NCBI RefSeq assembly: GCF_026016445.1
Contig: NZ_CP096147.1
Coordinates: 2,640,501 to 2,704,500, forward strand
Source: Cognatishimia activa
Lineage (GTDB): Bacteria > Pseudomonadota > Alphaproteobacteria > Rhodobacterales > Rhodobacteraceae
Direction of reading: 5' to 3'
Length of the DNA stretch: 64,000 bases
Below the pieces are notes generated by a model that was given only the letters and a program-made list of their open reading frames with translations, was not told where the DNA came from and searched no databases. Within the stretch, counting starts at the first letter, position 1; every line of letters begins with the position of its first letter. The position numbers were made by a program, and so were the translations under genes. This document shows, one piece after another, positions 51,168 to 60,588 of the stretch.

Positions 51168-53416
51168 CGCCGTTTCCGTGCCACCTTGCGTTTGGTTTTC
51201 ATGGCCTTCTTTTTGGCAGCGGACATTTTACGCTTCGTGGGGCGGCCACGACCTGACCGGCGTGCCTGCGATGGTCGCTGACCATTCAGCTCCAAGAGCT
51301 CGAGAATGACCCCGCCGGTCACGGGCGCCGCTTCTGCCAGTCTGACAACAACCCGTTGTCCAAGCCCTATCGTCAACCCGGTGTCGCTCCCGGTGAGAGT
51401 ATTGCTCTCAGGATCAAAGCGGAAATATTCATTGCCCAGATCGCGCATCGGGATCAGGCCGTCTGCACCGGTTTCGTCGAGCTTCACGAAAACACCAAAC
51501 CTCGCGATGCCGCTGATCTTGCCGGGAAACTCGTTGCCCAGCCGTTCGCTCAGATAGGCCGCCAGATACCGATCTGTCGTGTCGCGCTCTGCCAACATCG
51601 ACCGACGCTCGGTTTCCGAGATATGGTTGGCGGTTTGCTCAAGATTTTCAATATCTTGCGGAGTCAGCCCATCATCGCCCCAACCATGAGACGACACCAA
51701 GGCTCGGTGCACGATCAAATCCGAATACCGACGAATGGGCGATGTGAAATGCGCATAGGACTTTAGCGCCAACCCAAAGTGCCCGAAATTGCTGGGCGAG
51801 TAGTAGGCCTGCGTCATCGAGCGCAAAGTCGTCAGGTTGATCAGCTCAGCCTCATCCGTACCAAGTGCATCTTTCAGCAATTTGTTCAGATGTCGGGTTT
51901 GCAGCACCTGCCCCTTGGCCAGGTTCAATCCGGATGAGCGAGCGACATCGCGAAGGCTATCCAGTTTCTCTGGACTTGGCTCTTCGTGAACGCGGAACAG
52001 AAGCGGAGACTTCTTTGCATTCAACGTTTCGGCAGCCGCCACATTGGCGAGGATCATAAATTCTTCGATCAGGCGATGCGCATCCAAGCGTTCTTTGAAA
52101 TTGACCGAGGCCACTTCGCCTTTGTCAGTCAGGACGATTTTGCGTTCCGGCAGGTCGAGTTCCAACGGTTGCCGTTCAGCACGAGCGATTTTGGTCGCCT
52201 CATAGGCCTCATACAGCGGATTAATGATTTCATCCATCAACTCCGCACAGCGCGCGTTCGGGTTGCCATCACGCGCCTCTTGAACTTCTTCATAGTTCAG
52301 AGAAGCAACGGATTTCATCATACCGCGCACAAACCGGTGACCAATCTTATGGCCCTGCGCGTCGAGCTTCATACGCACGGCCATACAGGCACGTGGAACA
52401 CCCTCATGCAGCGAACACAGGTCACCCGACAAGCGGTCCGGCAACATTGGCACCACTCGGTCCGGGAAGTAGCTCGAGTTGCCGCGCTTCTTGGCTTCAC
52501 GATCCAGATCAGACCCCGGCGTCACGTAATGGGCAACATCTGCGATCGCGACCCAGACGATATGTCCGCCGATGTTTTCAGGGTCATCATCCGTATGCGC
52601 CCAGCAGGCATCATCGTGATCCCGCGCATCCGCCGGGTCGATGGTGACCAATGGCATTGTGCGCAGGTCAGTGCGGTCTCCAAGCGGGGCTGGCTTGGCG
52701 GCGTCTGCTTCTGCAATCACCCCGTCAGGGAAAGCGTCCGGGATGCCATGCTGGTGGATGGCGATCAGCGACACAGCCTTTGGCGCCGTCGGGTCCCCTA
52801 GACGCGATACGATTTTGGCCTTGGGCAATCCCATCCGAGATTTCGGGCCGATCTGTTCACCTTCGACAAGTTCGCCATCTTTGGCCCCGTTGACCTGCCC
52901 ATCAGGCACAGACCATTCCTTGTCTGTCCCCTTGTCGATTGGGATAATGCGACCGCCTTCAGTGCCTTTGCGGAACAGTCCCAATACCTTCTTTGGGTTG
53001 GTGCCGATCCGGCGGATCATCCGCCCCTCGTAGGCATGCGCCTCACCAGAAACCTCGGTCAGACGCGCCAGTACGCGGTCGCCTTCGCCCAGTGCAGGGT
53101 CTGAGGCGCGTTCAATCATGAGAATGACCGGCTCTTCGCCCTCTCCTTCCCACTCCATAGGACGTGCCAGCACGTCCCCGTCTGAATCCGGGCCCAATAT
53201 CTGCAATACGCTGACTGGCGGCAGTTGATCCGGATCACGATAGCTGCGGCTGCGTTTGCGCAGGTGACCTTCCGCTTCCAGCTCGCGCAGGATGCGTTTC
53301 AGATCAATCCGCGCAGCGCCTTTGATGCCAAAAGCCTTGGCAATGTCGCGCTTGCTGGTAAGGGTCGGGTTTTCAGAAATCCACTCGAGAATCTCTGCTT
53401 TGGTGGGCATTTTCAT
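51164..53416 (-). CDS. rnr: ribonuclease R
   Basis: A 750-residue 3'-5' exoribonuclease of the RNase II/R family that degrades structured RNA and takes part in tmRNA-linked decay. The order is an N-terminal helix-turn-helix (KAEILEWISENP), cold-shock-type domains, and the RNB catalytic centre with VTIDPADARDHDDAC providing the Asp cluster. A C-terminal S1 domain follows (GNEFPGKISGIARFGVFVKLDETGADGLIPM), then a very basic tail from about residue 715. It is 31 bases downstream of the DUF2064 gene on the same strand and may belong to the dapE operon. Confidence 0.95.
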   Translation of the reverse strand: MKMPTKAEILEWISENPTLTSKRDIAKAFGIKGAARIDLKRILRELEAEGHLRKRSRSYRDPDQLPPVSVLQILGPDSDGDVLARPMEWEGEGEEPVILMIERASDPALGEGDRVLARLTEVSGEAHAYEGRMIRRIGTNPKKVLGLFRKGTEGGRIIPIDKGTDKEWSVPDGQVNGAKDGELVEGEQIGPKSRMGLPKAKIVSRLGDPTAPKAVSLIAIHQHGIPDAFPDGVIAEADAAKPAPLGDRTDLRTMPLVTIDPADARDHDDACWAHTDDDPENIGGHIVWVAIADVAHYVTPGSDLDREAKKRGNSSYFPDRVVPMLPDRLSGDLCSLHEGVPRACMAVRMKLDAQGHKIGHRFVRGMMKSVASLNYEEVQEARDGNPNARCAELMDEIINPLYEAYEATKIARAERQPLELDLPERKIVLTDKGEVASVNFKERLDAHRLIEEFMILANVAAAETLNAKKSPLLFRVHEEPSPEKLDSLRDVARSSGLNLAKGQVLQTRHLNKLLKDALGTDEAELINLTTLRSMTQAYYSPSNFGHFGLALKSYAHFTSPIRRYSDLIVHRALVSSHGWGDDGLTPQDIENLEQTANHISETERRSMLAERDTTDRYLAAYLSERLGNEFPGKISGIARFGVFVKLDETGADGLIPMRDLGNEYFRFDPESNTLTGSDTGLTIGLGQRVVVRLAEAAPVTGGVILELLELNGQRPSQARRSGRGRPTKRKMSAAKKKAMKTKRKVARKRR

Positions 53417-53447
53417 AAATGCGCCCTAACACGTGCGCTTCGGCGCG

Positions 53448-54032
53448 TCACCGGGAAAGCGATTTCAGATCTGCAAGGGTGTCAACATCGCGCAAAGTTG
53501 CGACTTCAGTGATACGCAGTTTGCCCATCGAGCGTTTACTGTCTGCCAATGCATGTTCTGTAGACCAACGAACGCCGTCAAAGAGTGTCGTCGGCACTGG
53601 GCTGACACGTTTCATACCGACAAGCCAATAGCCGCCATCATCCGCTGGACCAAAGACGGCATCGTGGTTGCCCAGCGCGTCAAACGCTTCAGAAATGCGT
53701 GCTTGCGTGATGCCGGGGATGTCCGCGCCAATGATGCAGACCGGCCCGGATGGAAGCCCACGAAAAACCCCAGCCATGCGAGCGCCTAGGTCGCCAGAAC
53801 CCTGTGGGATGCGCGCAAAATGAGCCGGCCAGACCCGGCTCGACATACCCGCAATATCTGGCGCGACTGCCAGAACGACATCCCATTTTGGAGATTCAAT
53901 CCGTCTTAGAAGCGCGCTGACCTGATGGCGGAACCACCACGCTGATGCCGTTAAGCCAATGTCTTTGCCCAAACGCGTTTTCACGCGCCCCGGACGGGGT
54001 TCCTTGACCATGACGACAAGCGTTTTTCTCAC
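53448..54032 (-). CDS. DUF2064 / TIGR04282 family glycosyltransferase-like protein
   Basis: A 194-residue nucleotide-diphosphosugar transferase-like protein of the TIGR04282 group. MVKEPRPGRVKTRLG is the N-terminal nucleotide-binding signature, followed by GADIPGITQARISEAF and FGPADDGGYWLVGM. The family name comes from arsenosugar clusters, but many members occur elsewhere with unknown substrates. It overlaps the ElaA-like acetyltransferase gene by ATGA (54029-54032). Confidence 0.85.
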   Translation of the reverse strand: MRKTLVVMVKEPRPGRVKTRLGKDIGLTASAWWFRHQVSALLRRIESPKWDVVLAVAPDIAGMSSRVWPAHFARIPQGSGDLGARMAGVFRGLPSGPVCIIGADIPGITQARISEAFDALGNHDAVFGPADDGGYWLVGMKRVSPVPTTLFDGVRWSTEHALADSKRSMGKLRITEVATLRDVDTLADLKSLSR

Positions 54033-54451
54033 AGAATAATTTCCATCTCGCGGTGGGGAATTCCGGCGTCGTCATAAGTCGGGCCGCAGACTTTGAAGCC
54101 GAGCTTTTCATAAAACCCGATCGCATATTCCTGCGCGCCGAGCGCAATGCGATCAATATCTCCACGCGCTTTCAAGACCTCAGCACTGTGGTTGACAATG
54201 GCGGCCCCAAGCCCGGTTCCACGATGGGATTTCAAGACGCAGATACGCCCGATCTTTCCGGTGGTGCCCGAAATCAAAAGCCGCGCGGTACCCACCGGCT
54301 CGCCATTGTCCCGCGCCAAAATATGAACTCCGACACCATCGAGATTGTCGATTTCATCTTCTTCAGAGATGCCCTGCTCCACTATGAAAACAGCGCGCCG
54401 CAGGGCGACACAGGCGTCGATGTCATCGGTTACGGAGATGTCCCAAGTCAC
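54029..54451 (-). CDS. ElaA-like GNAT family acetyltransferase
   Basis: A 140-residue acetyltransferase of the ElaA type. It shows [27 protein letters not shown], the acetyl-CoA loop [11 protein letters not shown], and [32 protein letters not shown]. The substrate is unknown. ATGA overlaps with dapE upstream and the DUF2064 gene downstream mean tight translational coupling. Within the dapE operon it could act on an amino-acid-like substrate, but that is speculation. Confidence 0.88.
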   Translation of the reverse strand: MTWDISVTDDIDACVALRRAVFIVEQGISEEDEIDNLDGVGVHILARDNGEPVGTARLLISGTTGKIGRICVLKSHRGTGLGAAIVNHSAEVLKARGDIDRIALGAQEYAIGFYEKLGFKVCGPTYDDAGIPHREMEIIL

Positions 54452-55593
54452 GCGAAATAGTCTTTCAGGATACGAGTGTAGATGTCCTTTAGCTGGTGGA
54501 TTTGCGCAACCGGGACATTTTCATCCACCTGATGCATGCTTTTGCCTACAAGACCAAACTCCACTACCGGGCAATGATGCTGAACAAAACGCGCATCTGA
54601 GGTACCGCCGCTGGTCGACAGTTCAGGCGTCACGCCAGTTTCAGCAACGACAGCCTTCGCCACCATGTCAGACAGGGCGCCCGGAGGCGTGATGAAGCTT
54701 TCGCCAGAAATCTTGATATCAACATCAATCTCGATGCCAGTGGCCACTTCGGTCTCTTTGACCAGTTTTTCAATCCAGTCACTCAAGCTCGAACCAGAAT
54801 GTGCGTCATTGAAACGAATGTTCACCGTCGCTTTGCACTCGGCTGGGATCACATTGGTCGCTGGATTGCCCGCATCCATGGTGACAATCGCCAAGGTCGA
54901 GGCATCAAAGTGTTCTGTGCCTTGATCAAGCTCATGTGTTGCGAAGGTGTTCATCAGCTGCGCCATCGCATTGAGCGGGTTCTTCGCGCGGTGTGGGTAA
55001 GCGGAATGGCCTTGAATGCCTTTGAATGTAAACCAAGCGGTCATGGATCCACGACGCCCGATTTTCATCATTTCACCCATTTCGTTCGGGCATGTTGGTT
55101 CGCCGACCAGGCAAACCGACATTTTTTCCTGTTCGGCATCCATATAGTCGAGCAAGGCGGTGGTCCCATGCAAAGCATCCGCTTCTTCATCACCAGTGAT
55201 AGTCAGGATGATCGCGCCTTCTAGTGGAGTCTCCTGCACCAGATCGACCGCTGCGGCCGCGAAGGCTGCTACGCCGGATTTCATGTCTGTCGCGCCACGC
55301 CCATACATGATGCCATTTTCAACCACAGCGCCGAATGGCGGCTTGGTCCACGCAGCTTCATCGCCAACAGGAACAACGTCTGTATGGCCGTTGAAACCAA
55401 ATGTCTTGGCGTGACCTTTTTCACCCCAACGGGCAAAAAGGTTTGAAATCCCGCCGCGATCCACACGCTGACATTCAAAACCAGCCTTGCTCAGCAGGGC
55501 CTCCAAACGGACCAACGCTCCGCCTTCCTCCGGTGTCACCGAAGGGCATTTGATCAAATCAGCTGTTAGAGCCGCCGCGTCGATTTTTGGCAT
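54448..55593 (-). CDS. dapE: succinyl-diaminopimelate desuccinylase
   Basis: A 381-residue di-zinc M20 peptidase of the succinylase branch of lysine/meso-DAP synthesis. It cleaves N-succinyl-LL-diaminopimelate to LL-DAP. Metal-binding residues appear in [39 protein letters not shown] and the C-terminal region near [12 protein letters not shown]. The start ATG 55593 follows GAGGAC; the frame to 55839 is upstream shadow. dapD, which makes the substrate's precursor, is in the same window at 58666-59493. The gene leads an operon with the ElaA-like and DUF2064 genes. Confidence 0.96.
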   Translation of the reverse strand: MPKIDAAALTADLIKCPSVTPEEGGALVRLEALLSKAGFECQRVDRGGISNLFARWGEKGHAKTFGFNGHTDVVPVGDEAAWTKPPFGAVVENGIMYGRGATDMKSGVAAFAAAAVDLVQETPLEGAIILTITGDEEADALHGTTALLDYMDAEQEKMSVCLVGEPTCPNEMGEMMKIGRRGSMTAWFTFKGIQGHSAYPHRAKNPLNAMAQLMNTFATHELDQGTEHFDASTLAIVTMDAGNPATNVIPAECKATVNIRFNDAHSGSSLSDWIEKLVKETEVATGIEIDVDIKISGESFITPPGALSDMVAKAVVAETGVTPELSTSGGTSDARFVQHHCPVVEFGLVGKSMHQVDENVPVAQIHQLKDIYTRILKDYFA

Positions 55594-55772
55594 GTTGTCC
55601 TCGTCGTGTTTGCCCAAAAGGCCTAGCCTGAAATCCCGGGCGGTGCAAACACCAGAAAGACCTATCGCGTTCAACAAATTGCGTGTTAGAATCTGACAAA
55701 ACAACAATCGCCCAAAACGGGACGAGCAGTCATGATCAATACTTTGAATTCTCTTCACGAGAGGGTTTCGCG

Positions 55773-56825
55773 ATGACCTGGATTGGACTTGCGGACCAAC
55801 GGTCGCATTCTGTCGCCACCTTTGAAGATGATGCCCCACTGCAGCAAGGGACGCTCATCCTCGAAACCAATGTCGCGCCTCACACCAAACCTCAGACAAT
55901 TCTGGGATTGGAACTCAGAGGCGCGGATGTCTGTGATCTGTCCATTCAGGCGATGCCCGGTGGTGGTATTCACTTCCTTCTCAGAAGCGATAGCGAGATC
56001 ATCCACGCAGCGCTGCTGCACGACGCTGAAGATCAGGCGAACTTGCTGCGTATCAGCTATTCTTGGGATATGGGCCGTTTAAAGGGGCGCTTGGTGATTG
56101 AACGTCCAGGCACCAATAAGCTGTACCTACGCGAGATTGAGCGCCCATTACCCTTGTCACTACGCGCCATTCGATCCTTGATTGAACCCTCTGGTCGCCG
56201 ACATATATGCGAAGATCTTGTCTTTCTTGCGGTTTCCAACGTCGTTGAACCGATTGGCCCTATGCCAGCGCTATGCCCGCAGACGCCGATCCAGACGCCT
56301 GATGGAATGAAACTTGCCGGGGACTTCAAGCGCGGAGACCTCATCACCTCATTGAACGGAGATGCGATCCCGGTCTTGCAGGTCCTGCGCAAAACACTGC
56401 CAGCGCGTGGATCATTCCAACCGGTCCGCCTGCGAGCCCCCTATTTTGGGCTCACACAAGACATCGTGGTCACGCCCGAAGCGCGGCTGGTGGTTGGAGG
56501 TACTCAAGTTGAATACCTCTTTGGATCTGAAAACGTATTGGTTCCGGTGAAACATCTGACCTCAGCGGCATCAGCCAGCTTTGAAGGTGACCACAACCTT
56601 GTCACCTACGTGCAGCTACTGCTTCCAGATCACGAACCCATAACGGCTGGGGGCACAGCGATTGAAAGCCTCAGTATCGGCCGGATGCGTCGCAAGAAAC
56701 AGCTTCTTGATGCAACACTCTTAGGTGCATTTGATCCACACACTCTACCTGAGCATTCAAAAACCGTGTTTCCAGTGCTCAAAAACTACGAAGCTGTCAC
56801 TCTTGCAAAGCTGCGTGCTGCATAA
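55773..56825 (+). CDS. Hint domain-containing protein
   Basis: A 350-residue protein. The N-terminal 170 residues are beta-rich and unassigned ([29 protein letters not shown]). From about residue 197 comes a Hint (hedgehog/intein) domain that starts with a cysteine: [26 protein letters not shown]. It continues through TPEARLVV and [26 protein letters not shown]. The typical His after VTYV is Gln here. Such Hint proteins are frequent in Rhodobacteraceae; autoprocessing is possible because the Cys is present, but unproven. ATG 55773 after GAGAGGG is preferred over GTG 55683. It precedes the GluR0-like gene by 55 bases. Confidence 0.78.
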   Translation: MTWIGLADQRSHSVATFEDDAPLQQGTLILETNVAPHTKPQTILGLELRGADVCDLSIQAMPGGGIHFLLRSDSEIIHAALLHDAEDQANLLRISYSWDMGRLKGRLVIERPGTNKLYLREIERPLPLSLRAIRSLIEPSGRRHICEDLVFLAVSNVVEPIGPMPALCPQTPIQTPDGMKLAGDFKRGDLITSLNGDAIPVLQVLRKTLPARGSFQPVRLRAPYFGLTQDIVVTPEARLVVGGTQVEYLFGSENVLVPVKHLTSAASASFEGDHNLVTYVQLLLPDHEPITAGGTAIESLSIGRMRRKKQLLDATLLGAFDPHTLPEHSKTVFPVLKNYEAVTLAKLRAA

Positions 56826-56880
56826 GTGTTGATCTGATGAAGGCGATTGAGTAGGCCCAAGGGCGACCTAGGAAAACCCC

Positions 56881-57936
56881 ATGCTCTACCGCTATCTCAT
56901 TTTATTTGTTTGGTTTATTTGCGGCGCGATGAGTGCGGCGGCGCAAACGATTACAGTGGCGACTGTCGAACGTATGCCGTTTTCGTTTCAAGAAGAAGGT
57001 GCTGCGGATGGGTTTTCAATCGAACTTTGGGATCTCATCGCAAAAGACTTAGACCGGCCGTTCGACGTCACCTATTATGACAGTTTTGCTGAGATGCTAT
57101 CCGCTGTAGAGAGCGGAGCAGCCGACGCGGCAATCGCTAATATTTCGATCACTGCAGCACGCGAGCAACGCATGGATTTCACGCATCCGATATTTGAAAG
57201 CGGCTTGCAAATCATGGTGCCCAAGAATGGTTCAGAGATTTCGCCTCTTTGGAAGGCTTTTGCATCAACTGATCTCCTGATCGCCATTTGCCTTGCCTTT
57301 GCCATGCTCTTTGGTGGCGGCATGTTGATGTGGGTTTTTGAGCGAAAAGCGCAGCCCTATTTTGATCGCCCTGCAAACGAAGCAATGTTTCCCAGCTTCT
57401 GGTGGGCGCTCAATCTTGTGGTCAACGGCGGTTTTGAAGAGCGTGTACCTCGGTCATTCTTTGGACGGATATTTGCAGTTCTCTTAGTACTTTCGTCGCT
57501 GTTTATCGTCTCGGTCTTCGTTGCTCGCATCACTGCCGCAATGACAGTCGAAGCCATCAATGAAAATATCACATCAGTGAATGATCTTTACGGCCGGGAC
57601 GTCGCCACAATCGAAGGCTCGACTGCGGCAAATTTCTTGTCAAACCGAGATATCGACTATGTTGGTGCCAATGACTTGAATGAACTGAATACACGCTTTG
57701 AAGCGCTGGACTTTGATGCTGTTGTTTTCGACGCGCCGGTATTGGCTTTCTATGCGCGCACCACGGGCAAAGAGCACGCGGATCTGGCCGGCCCCATTTT
57801 CTTAAGAGAGAACTATGGCATCGCAGTGCCGAGCAATAGCCCGCTGAAAGAACCTATTAACCAGAGCTTGCTCAAGCTGCGTGAGAACGGGGAATATGAC
57901 CGACTTCACGCAAAGTGGTTTGGATCACTGAACTAG
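56881..57936 (+). CDS. GluR0-like ligand-gated ion channel homologue (periplasmic amino-acid-binding lobes split by a pore)
   Basis: A 351-residue protein. Signal peptide 1-21; substrate-binding lobe 1 about 22-125 with ITAAREQRMDFTHP, where Arg94 fits the ligand alpha-carboxylate site of glutamate-receptor-type domains. Transmembrane helix 131-152; re-entrant pore segment 169-187 reading MFPSFWWALNLVVNGGFEE; second helix about 194-217; lobe 2 about 224-335 with VVFDAPVLAF (Asp284 at the alpha-amine position). There is no fourth helix. This is the bacterial ionotropic glutamate receptor layout rather than a plain ABC-type binding protein. The potassium filter TVGYG is absent; VVNGGFE occupies its place. 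The ligand and ion are unknown. Confidence 0.82.
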   Translation: MLYRYLILFVWFICGAMSAAAQTITVATVERMPFSFQEEGAADGFSIELWDLIAKDLDRPFDVTYYDSFAEMLSAVESGAADAAIANISITAAREQRMDFTHPIFESGLQIMVPKNGSEISPLWKAFASTDLLIAICLAFAMLFGGGMLMWVFERKAQPYFDRPANEAMFPSFWWALNLVVNGGFEERVPRSFFGRIFAVLLVLSSLFIVSVFVARITAAMTVEAINENITSVNDLYGRDVATIEGSTAANFLSNRDIDYVGANDLNELNTRFEALDFDAVVFDAPVLAFYARTTGKEHADLAGPIFLRENYGIAVPSNSPLKEPINQSLLKLRENGEYDRLHAKWFGSLN

Positions 57937-58287
57937 ATCGTCGCTTGCCGCTTCTTCGCCGTTAAAGAACGGTGTCATCTGCGCCACCACAACAGAGTTC
58001 TCATCAAGCGCGCGCTGCATCAACTGACGCTCGTCATCGTGAATTTCGTGACCCTGAGCCTCACGCTCAGCCAATGTGCCGTAGCCTGTCACATCCAGAG
58101 GGGCCAAATCCGCCTGCTTTAAAATAGCCACCGTTTCGCGCACGGCTTCAGCTTCATCCACACCTGAAGCGTAGATCATCAGGGCGCCACCCGTGGCGTC
58201 CTTTGGCAGTCCGTCGCCATCCTTACGGCCCACTTGAACGAGAAGCGTATAGACTTGCTGGCGGGATTTTTTCTTTGGCTTATCCAT
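57925..58287 (-). CDS. hypothetical protein
   Basis: A 120-residue protein that I do not recognise. It starts with a basic patch (MDKPKKKSRQQ), then YTLLVQVGRKDGD and ALMIYASGVDEAEAVRETVAIL, a mixed alpha-beta pattern with no signal peptide or membrane segment. The ribosome-binding site AAGGAGG before ATG 58287 is near perfect, which supports real expression. Its last 12 bases overlap the 3' end of the convergent GluR0-like gene. Confidence 0.6.
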   Translation of the reverse strand: MDKPKKKSRQQVYTLLVQVGRKDGDGLPKDATGGALMIYASGVDEAEAVRETVAILKQADLAPLDVTGYGTLAEREAQGHEIHDDERQLMQRALDENSVVVAQMTPFFNGEEAASDDLVQ

Positions 58288-58383
58288 GGTTCCTCCTTGA
58301 AAGTCTGGCCTCTGAAAGTCAAGTTGCATTCAATTTTTACTATTGTTACGTTATCACGTATCGATATTAAATTCCCGCGAGCC

Positions 58384-58656
58384 ATGCCTAAGAATCTGAA
58401 TACACACCTGCGTCGCCGCCGACGTAAGGCAAACCCAATGGCGGAATTTGACGCTCTGCCTAGCGAACTGCGCATGTGGCTAGCAGATGCTGCTTTGCCG
58501 TGGTCTCCACACTCGGTACGCAAACTTTGGCAAAAAGCATTGCGTCAATCCGGTGGCCAATCGGATCAAGCATTAGCCTTCATGACCTCCTGCGAAGACC
58601 GCGCCATAAAAAAAGACGCGCCCAAAGTCTGGAGCGCGTCTTATCCAATGTCGTAG
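58384..58656 (+). CDS. DUF6525 family protein
   Basis: A 90-residue protein of a small Rhodobacterales family (DUF6525) of unknown function. It opens NLNTHLRRRRRKANPM, then LPSELRMWLADAALPWSPHSVRKLW. The arginine cluster suggests nucleic-acid or membrane contact. The likely start is ATG 58384. Its last 50 bases contain the hairpin that serves as terminator of the convergent dapD gene, so the coding sequence is constrained by that signal. Confidence 0.7.
   Translation: MPKNLNTHLRRRRRKANPMAEFDALPSELRMWLADAALPWSPHSVRKLWQKALRQSGGQSDQALAFMTSCEDRAIKKDAPKVWSASYPMS
58608..58642 (-). terminator. dapD terminator embedded in the DUF6525 coding region
   Basis: On the minus strand AAGACGCGC and GCGCGTCTT pair around a 12-base loop and run into seven T. 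It follows the dapD stop by 24 bases and lies wholly within the DUF6525 gene. Confidence 0.85.
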
Positions 58657-58665
58657 AGCGAAGCT

Positions 58666-59493
58666 TTAGTCGCGTAGCAGCTCGTTGATACCGGTCTTGC
58701 TGCGAGTACGTTCGTCCACGCGCTTCACGATAACCGCGCAGTAAAGCGACACGTTGTTTTTGGATGGCATTGAGCCCGCCACAACAACGGAGTAAGGTGG
58801 CACTTCGCCATACATCACTTCGCCAGTTTCACGATCCACGATCTTGGTGGATTGACCGATGAAGACACCCATGCCCAGCACGGACCCTTCACGCACAATA
58901 CAGCCCTCAACAACCTCAGACCGAGCCCCAATAAAGCAGTTGTCTTCGATGATGGTTGGGCCAGCTTGCATAGGCTCCAGAACGCCGCCGATGCCAACGC
59001 CACCAGACAGGTGTACGTTTTTGCCGATCTGCGCGCATGAGCCGACAGTCGCCCATGTATCCACCATGGTGCCTTCATCAACGTGGGCACCGAGGTTCAC
59101 GAAAGACGGCATCAGAACCACGCCCGGCGCGATGTAAGCGGACTTGCGTACAACAGCGTTTGGCACTGCGCGAAAACCAGCGGCTTTCCATTGGTTGTCG
59201 CCCCAGCCTTTAAACTTGCTGTCAACTTTATCCCACCAGCCGCTACCTTGTGGACCGCCGGATTGCTCTTCCATATCTTTGATACGGAAGCCAAGCAGCA
59301 CGGCTTTCTTTGCCCACTGGTTTACATGCCAGTCACCGCTTTCCAGCTTTTCAGCAACGCGCAGTTTACCAGAGTCCAGCGCGTTCAGCGTGTCCTCGAT
59401 GGCTTCGCGGGTTTCACCTGTGGTGGATGGCGTGATCGTATCGCGCGCTTCCCAAGCTGCTTCGATCGCTGTTTCCAATTGCGCGTTAGACAT
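58666..59493 (-). CDS. dapD: 2,3,4,5-tetrahydropyridine-2,6-dicarboxylate N-succinyltransferase
   Basis: A 275-residue left-handed beta-helix acyltransferase that succinylates tetrahydrodipicolinate in the DAP/lysine pathway. The hexapeptide repeats are visible in the region [80 protein letters not shown] also contains repeats. ATG 59493 gives the usual length; the frame extends only five codons to a TTG. With dapE it provides the succinylase branch. The terminator lies inside the convergent DUF6525 gene. Confidence 0.97.
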   Translation of the reverse strand: MSNAQLETAIEAAWEARDTITPSTTGETREAIEDTLNALDSGKLRVAEKLESGDWHVNQWAKKAVLLGFRIKDMEEQSGGPQGSGWWDKVDSKFKGWGDNQWKAAGFRAVPNAVVRKSAYIAPGVVLMPSFVNLGAHVDEGTMVDTWATVGSCAQIGKNVHLSGGVGIGGVLEPMQAGPTIIEDNCFIGARSEVVEGCIVREGSVLGMGVFIGQSTKIVDRETGEVMYGEVPPYSVVVAGSMPSKNNVSLYCAVIVKRVDERTRSKTGINELLRD

Positions 59494-59694
59494 GAATTTC
59501 GGCTCCAAATTTACGGATTCGAGCTTTCATAGCGAAACATGCTGTGCCCGTCATCAAGAGACCGCCTGAACAGGTGGAAAAAACGACCTATATAGGGTCA
59601 ACACGTCTTGGTGTTACCCCCTAAGCTCTTCTGGTCATGCGGATCACTTCGCGCTAGGCCTTAAAGGAAGAGGCGCATTTTTAAGGACACCCGT

Positions 59695-60537
59695 ATGAAA
59701 GACGATCACCGCACCCCGTTTCGTGATGCACACACCGACCGCAGCACTGCCAAAGAAGTCCCAGATACTCCCCAGACCCGCGCACCAGCGTATCGCCTCG
59801 CCTTTGCGGATGAGGACTTTCTGTGCCGTGAAGAGCTTCGCCCGGTCCGCCTGCAACTTGAGTTACTCAAGCCGCAAATGATATTGGATGAGCGCGGTGT
59901 GGAAAGCACGATCGTGATGTTTGGCGGCGCACGTATCCCAGAGCCGGCAAAAAAAAGTAGCGCGCGCACAAAAACCCTCGCTGAACTGTCGAAGTTTTAC
60001 GACGAGGCGCGTGAATTCGCGAAGTTGATGACCGAGCGCTCAATGAAAAGCTACGGCCGCGAGGACGTCGTTGTCACCGGTGGTGGGCCGGGCGTGATGG
60101 AAGCGGGCAATCGAGGTGCGATGGATGCGGGCGGAACCTCGATCGGCCTGAATATTGTGCTGCCGCACGAGCAGGCCCCAAACGAATACGTGACTCCGGG
60201 TCTCTGTTTCAATTTCCACTACTTTGCGATCCGCAAAATGCATTTCCTGATGCGCGCCCGCGCGATTTGTGCGTTCCCTGGAGGATTCGGAACCCTAGAC
60301 GAGCTGTTTGAAGCTTTGACATTGATCCAAACTGGCCGCATGGACCGCGTGCCGTTTCTGCTCTTTGGGCGTGAATTCTGGGAAAAGATCGTCAATTGGG
60401 ACGCCTTGAGTGACGCTGGAACAATCTCGGCTGAAGACTTGGACTTGTTCCAATTTGTCGAAACCGCGGAAGAAGCGATCGCGGCAATTGACAATTGGGG
60501 AGATACGGATTGCCGGGACAACCTTCCTGGGCGTTGA
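59695..60537 (+). CDS. LOG family protein (TIGR00730 type)
   Basis: A 280-residue Rossmann-like protein. The signature PGGFGTLDE and the preceding GGGPGVMEAGNRGA define the LOG family of nucleotide phosphoribohydrolases, which in plants and some bacteria release cytokinin-type bases from their 5'-monophosphates. It has a roughly 65-residue N-terminal extension rich in charged residues, as in the longer bacterial subgroup. In non-phytopathogenic bacteria the function is uncertain. It lies between divergent dapD and convergent rlmN and ends at a bidirectional terminator. Confidence 0.9.
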   Translation: MKDDHRTPFRDAHTDRSTAKEVPDTPQTRAPAYRLAFADEDFLCREELRPVRLQLELLKPQMILDERGVESTIVMFGGARIPEPAKKSSARTKTLAELSKFYDEAREFAKLMTERSMKSYGREDVVVTGGGPGVMEAGNRGAMDAGGTSIGLNIVLPHEQAPNEYVTPGLCFNFHYFAIRKMHFLMRARAICAFPGGFGTLDELFEALTLIQTGRMDRVPFLLFGREFWEKIVNWDALSDAGTISAEDLDLFQFVETAEEAIAAIDNWGDTDCRDNLPGR

Positions 60538-60560
60538 TCCGCGGACTGAAACCCATGTGA

Positions 60561-60588
60561 AAAAGGCGGCCCTTCGGCCGCCTTTTTT
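60561..60588. terminator. bidirectional Rho-independent terminator
   Basis: A stem made of AAGGCGGCC and GGCCGCCTT with a CTTC loop is flanked by A and T tracts. It separates the convergent LOG-family and rlmN genes; the rlmN stop codon touches its edge. Confidence 0.92.

Noticed and set aside
51986..52801. 271-codon + strand frame inside rnr
   Set aside because: It is the antisense shadow of the conserved RNase R catalytic region, with no family match or ribosome-binding site.
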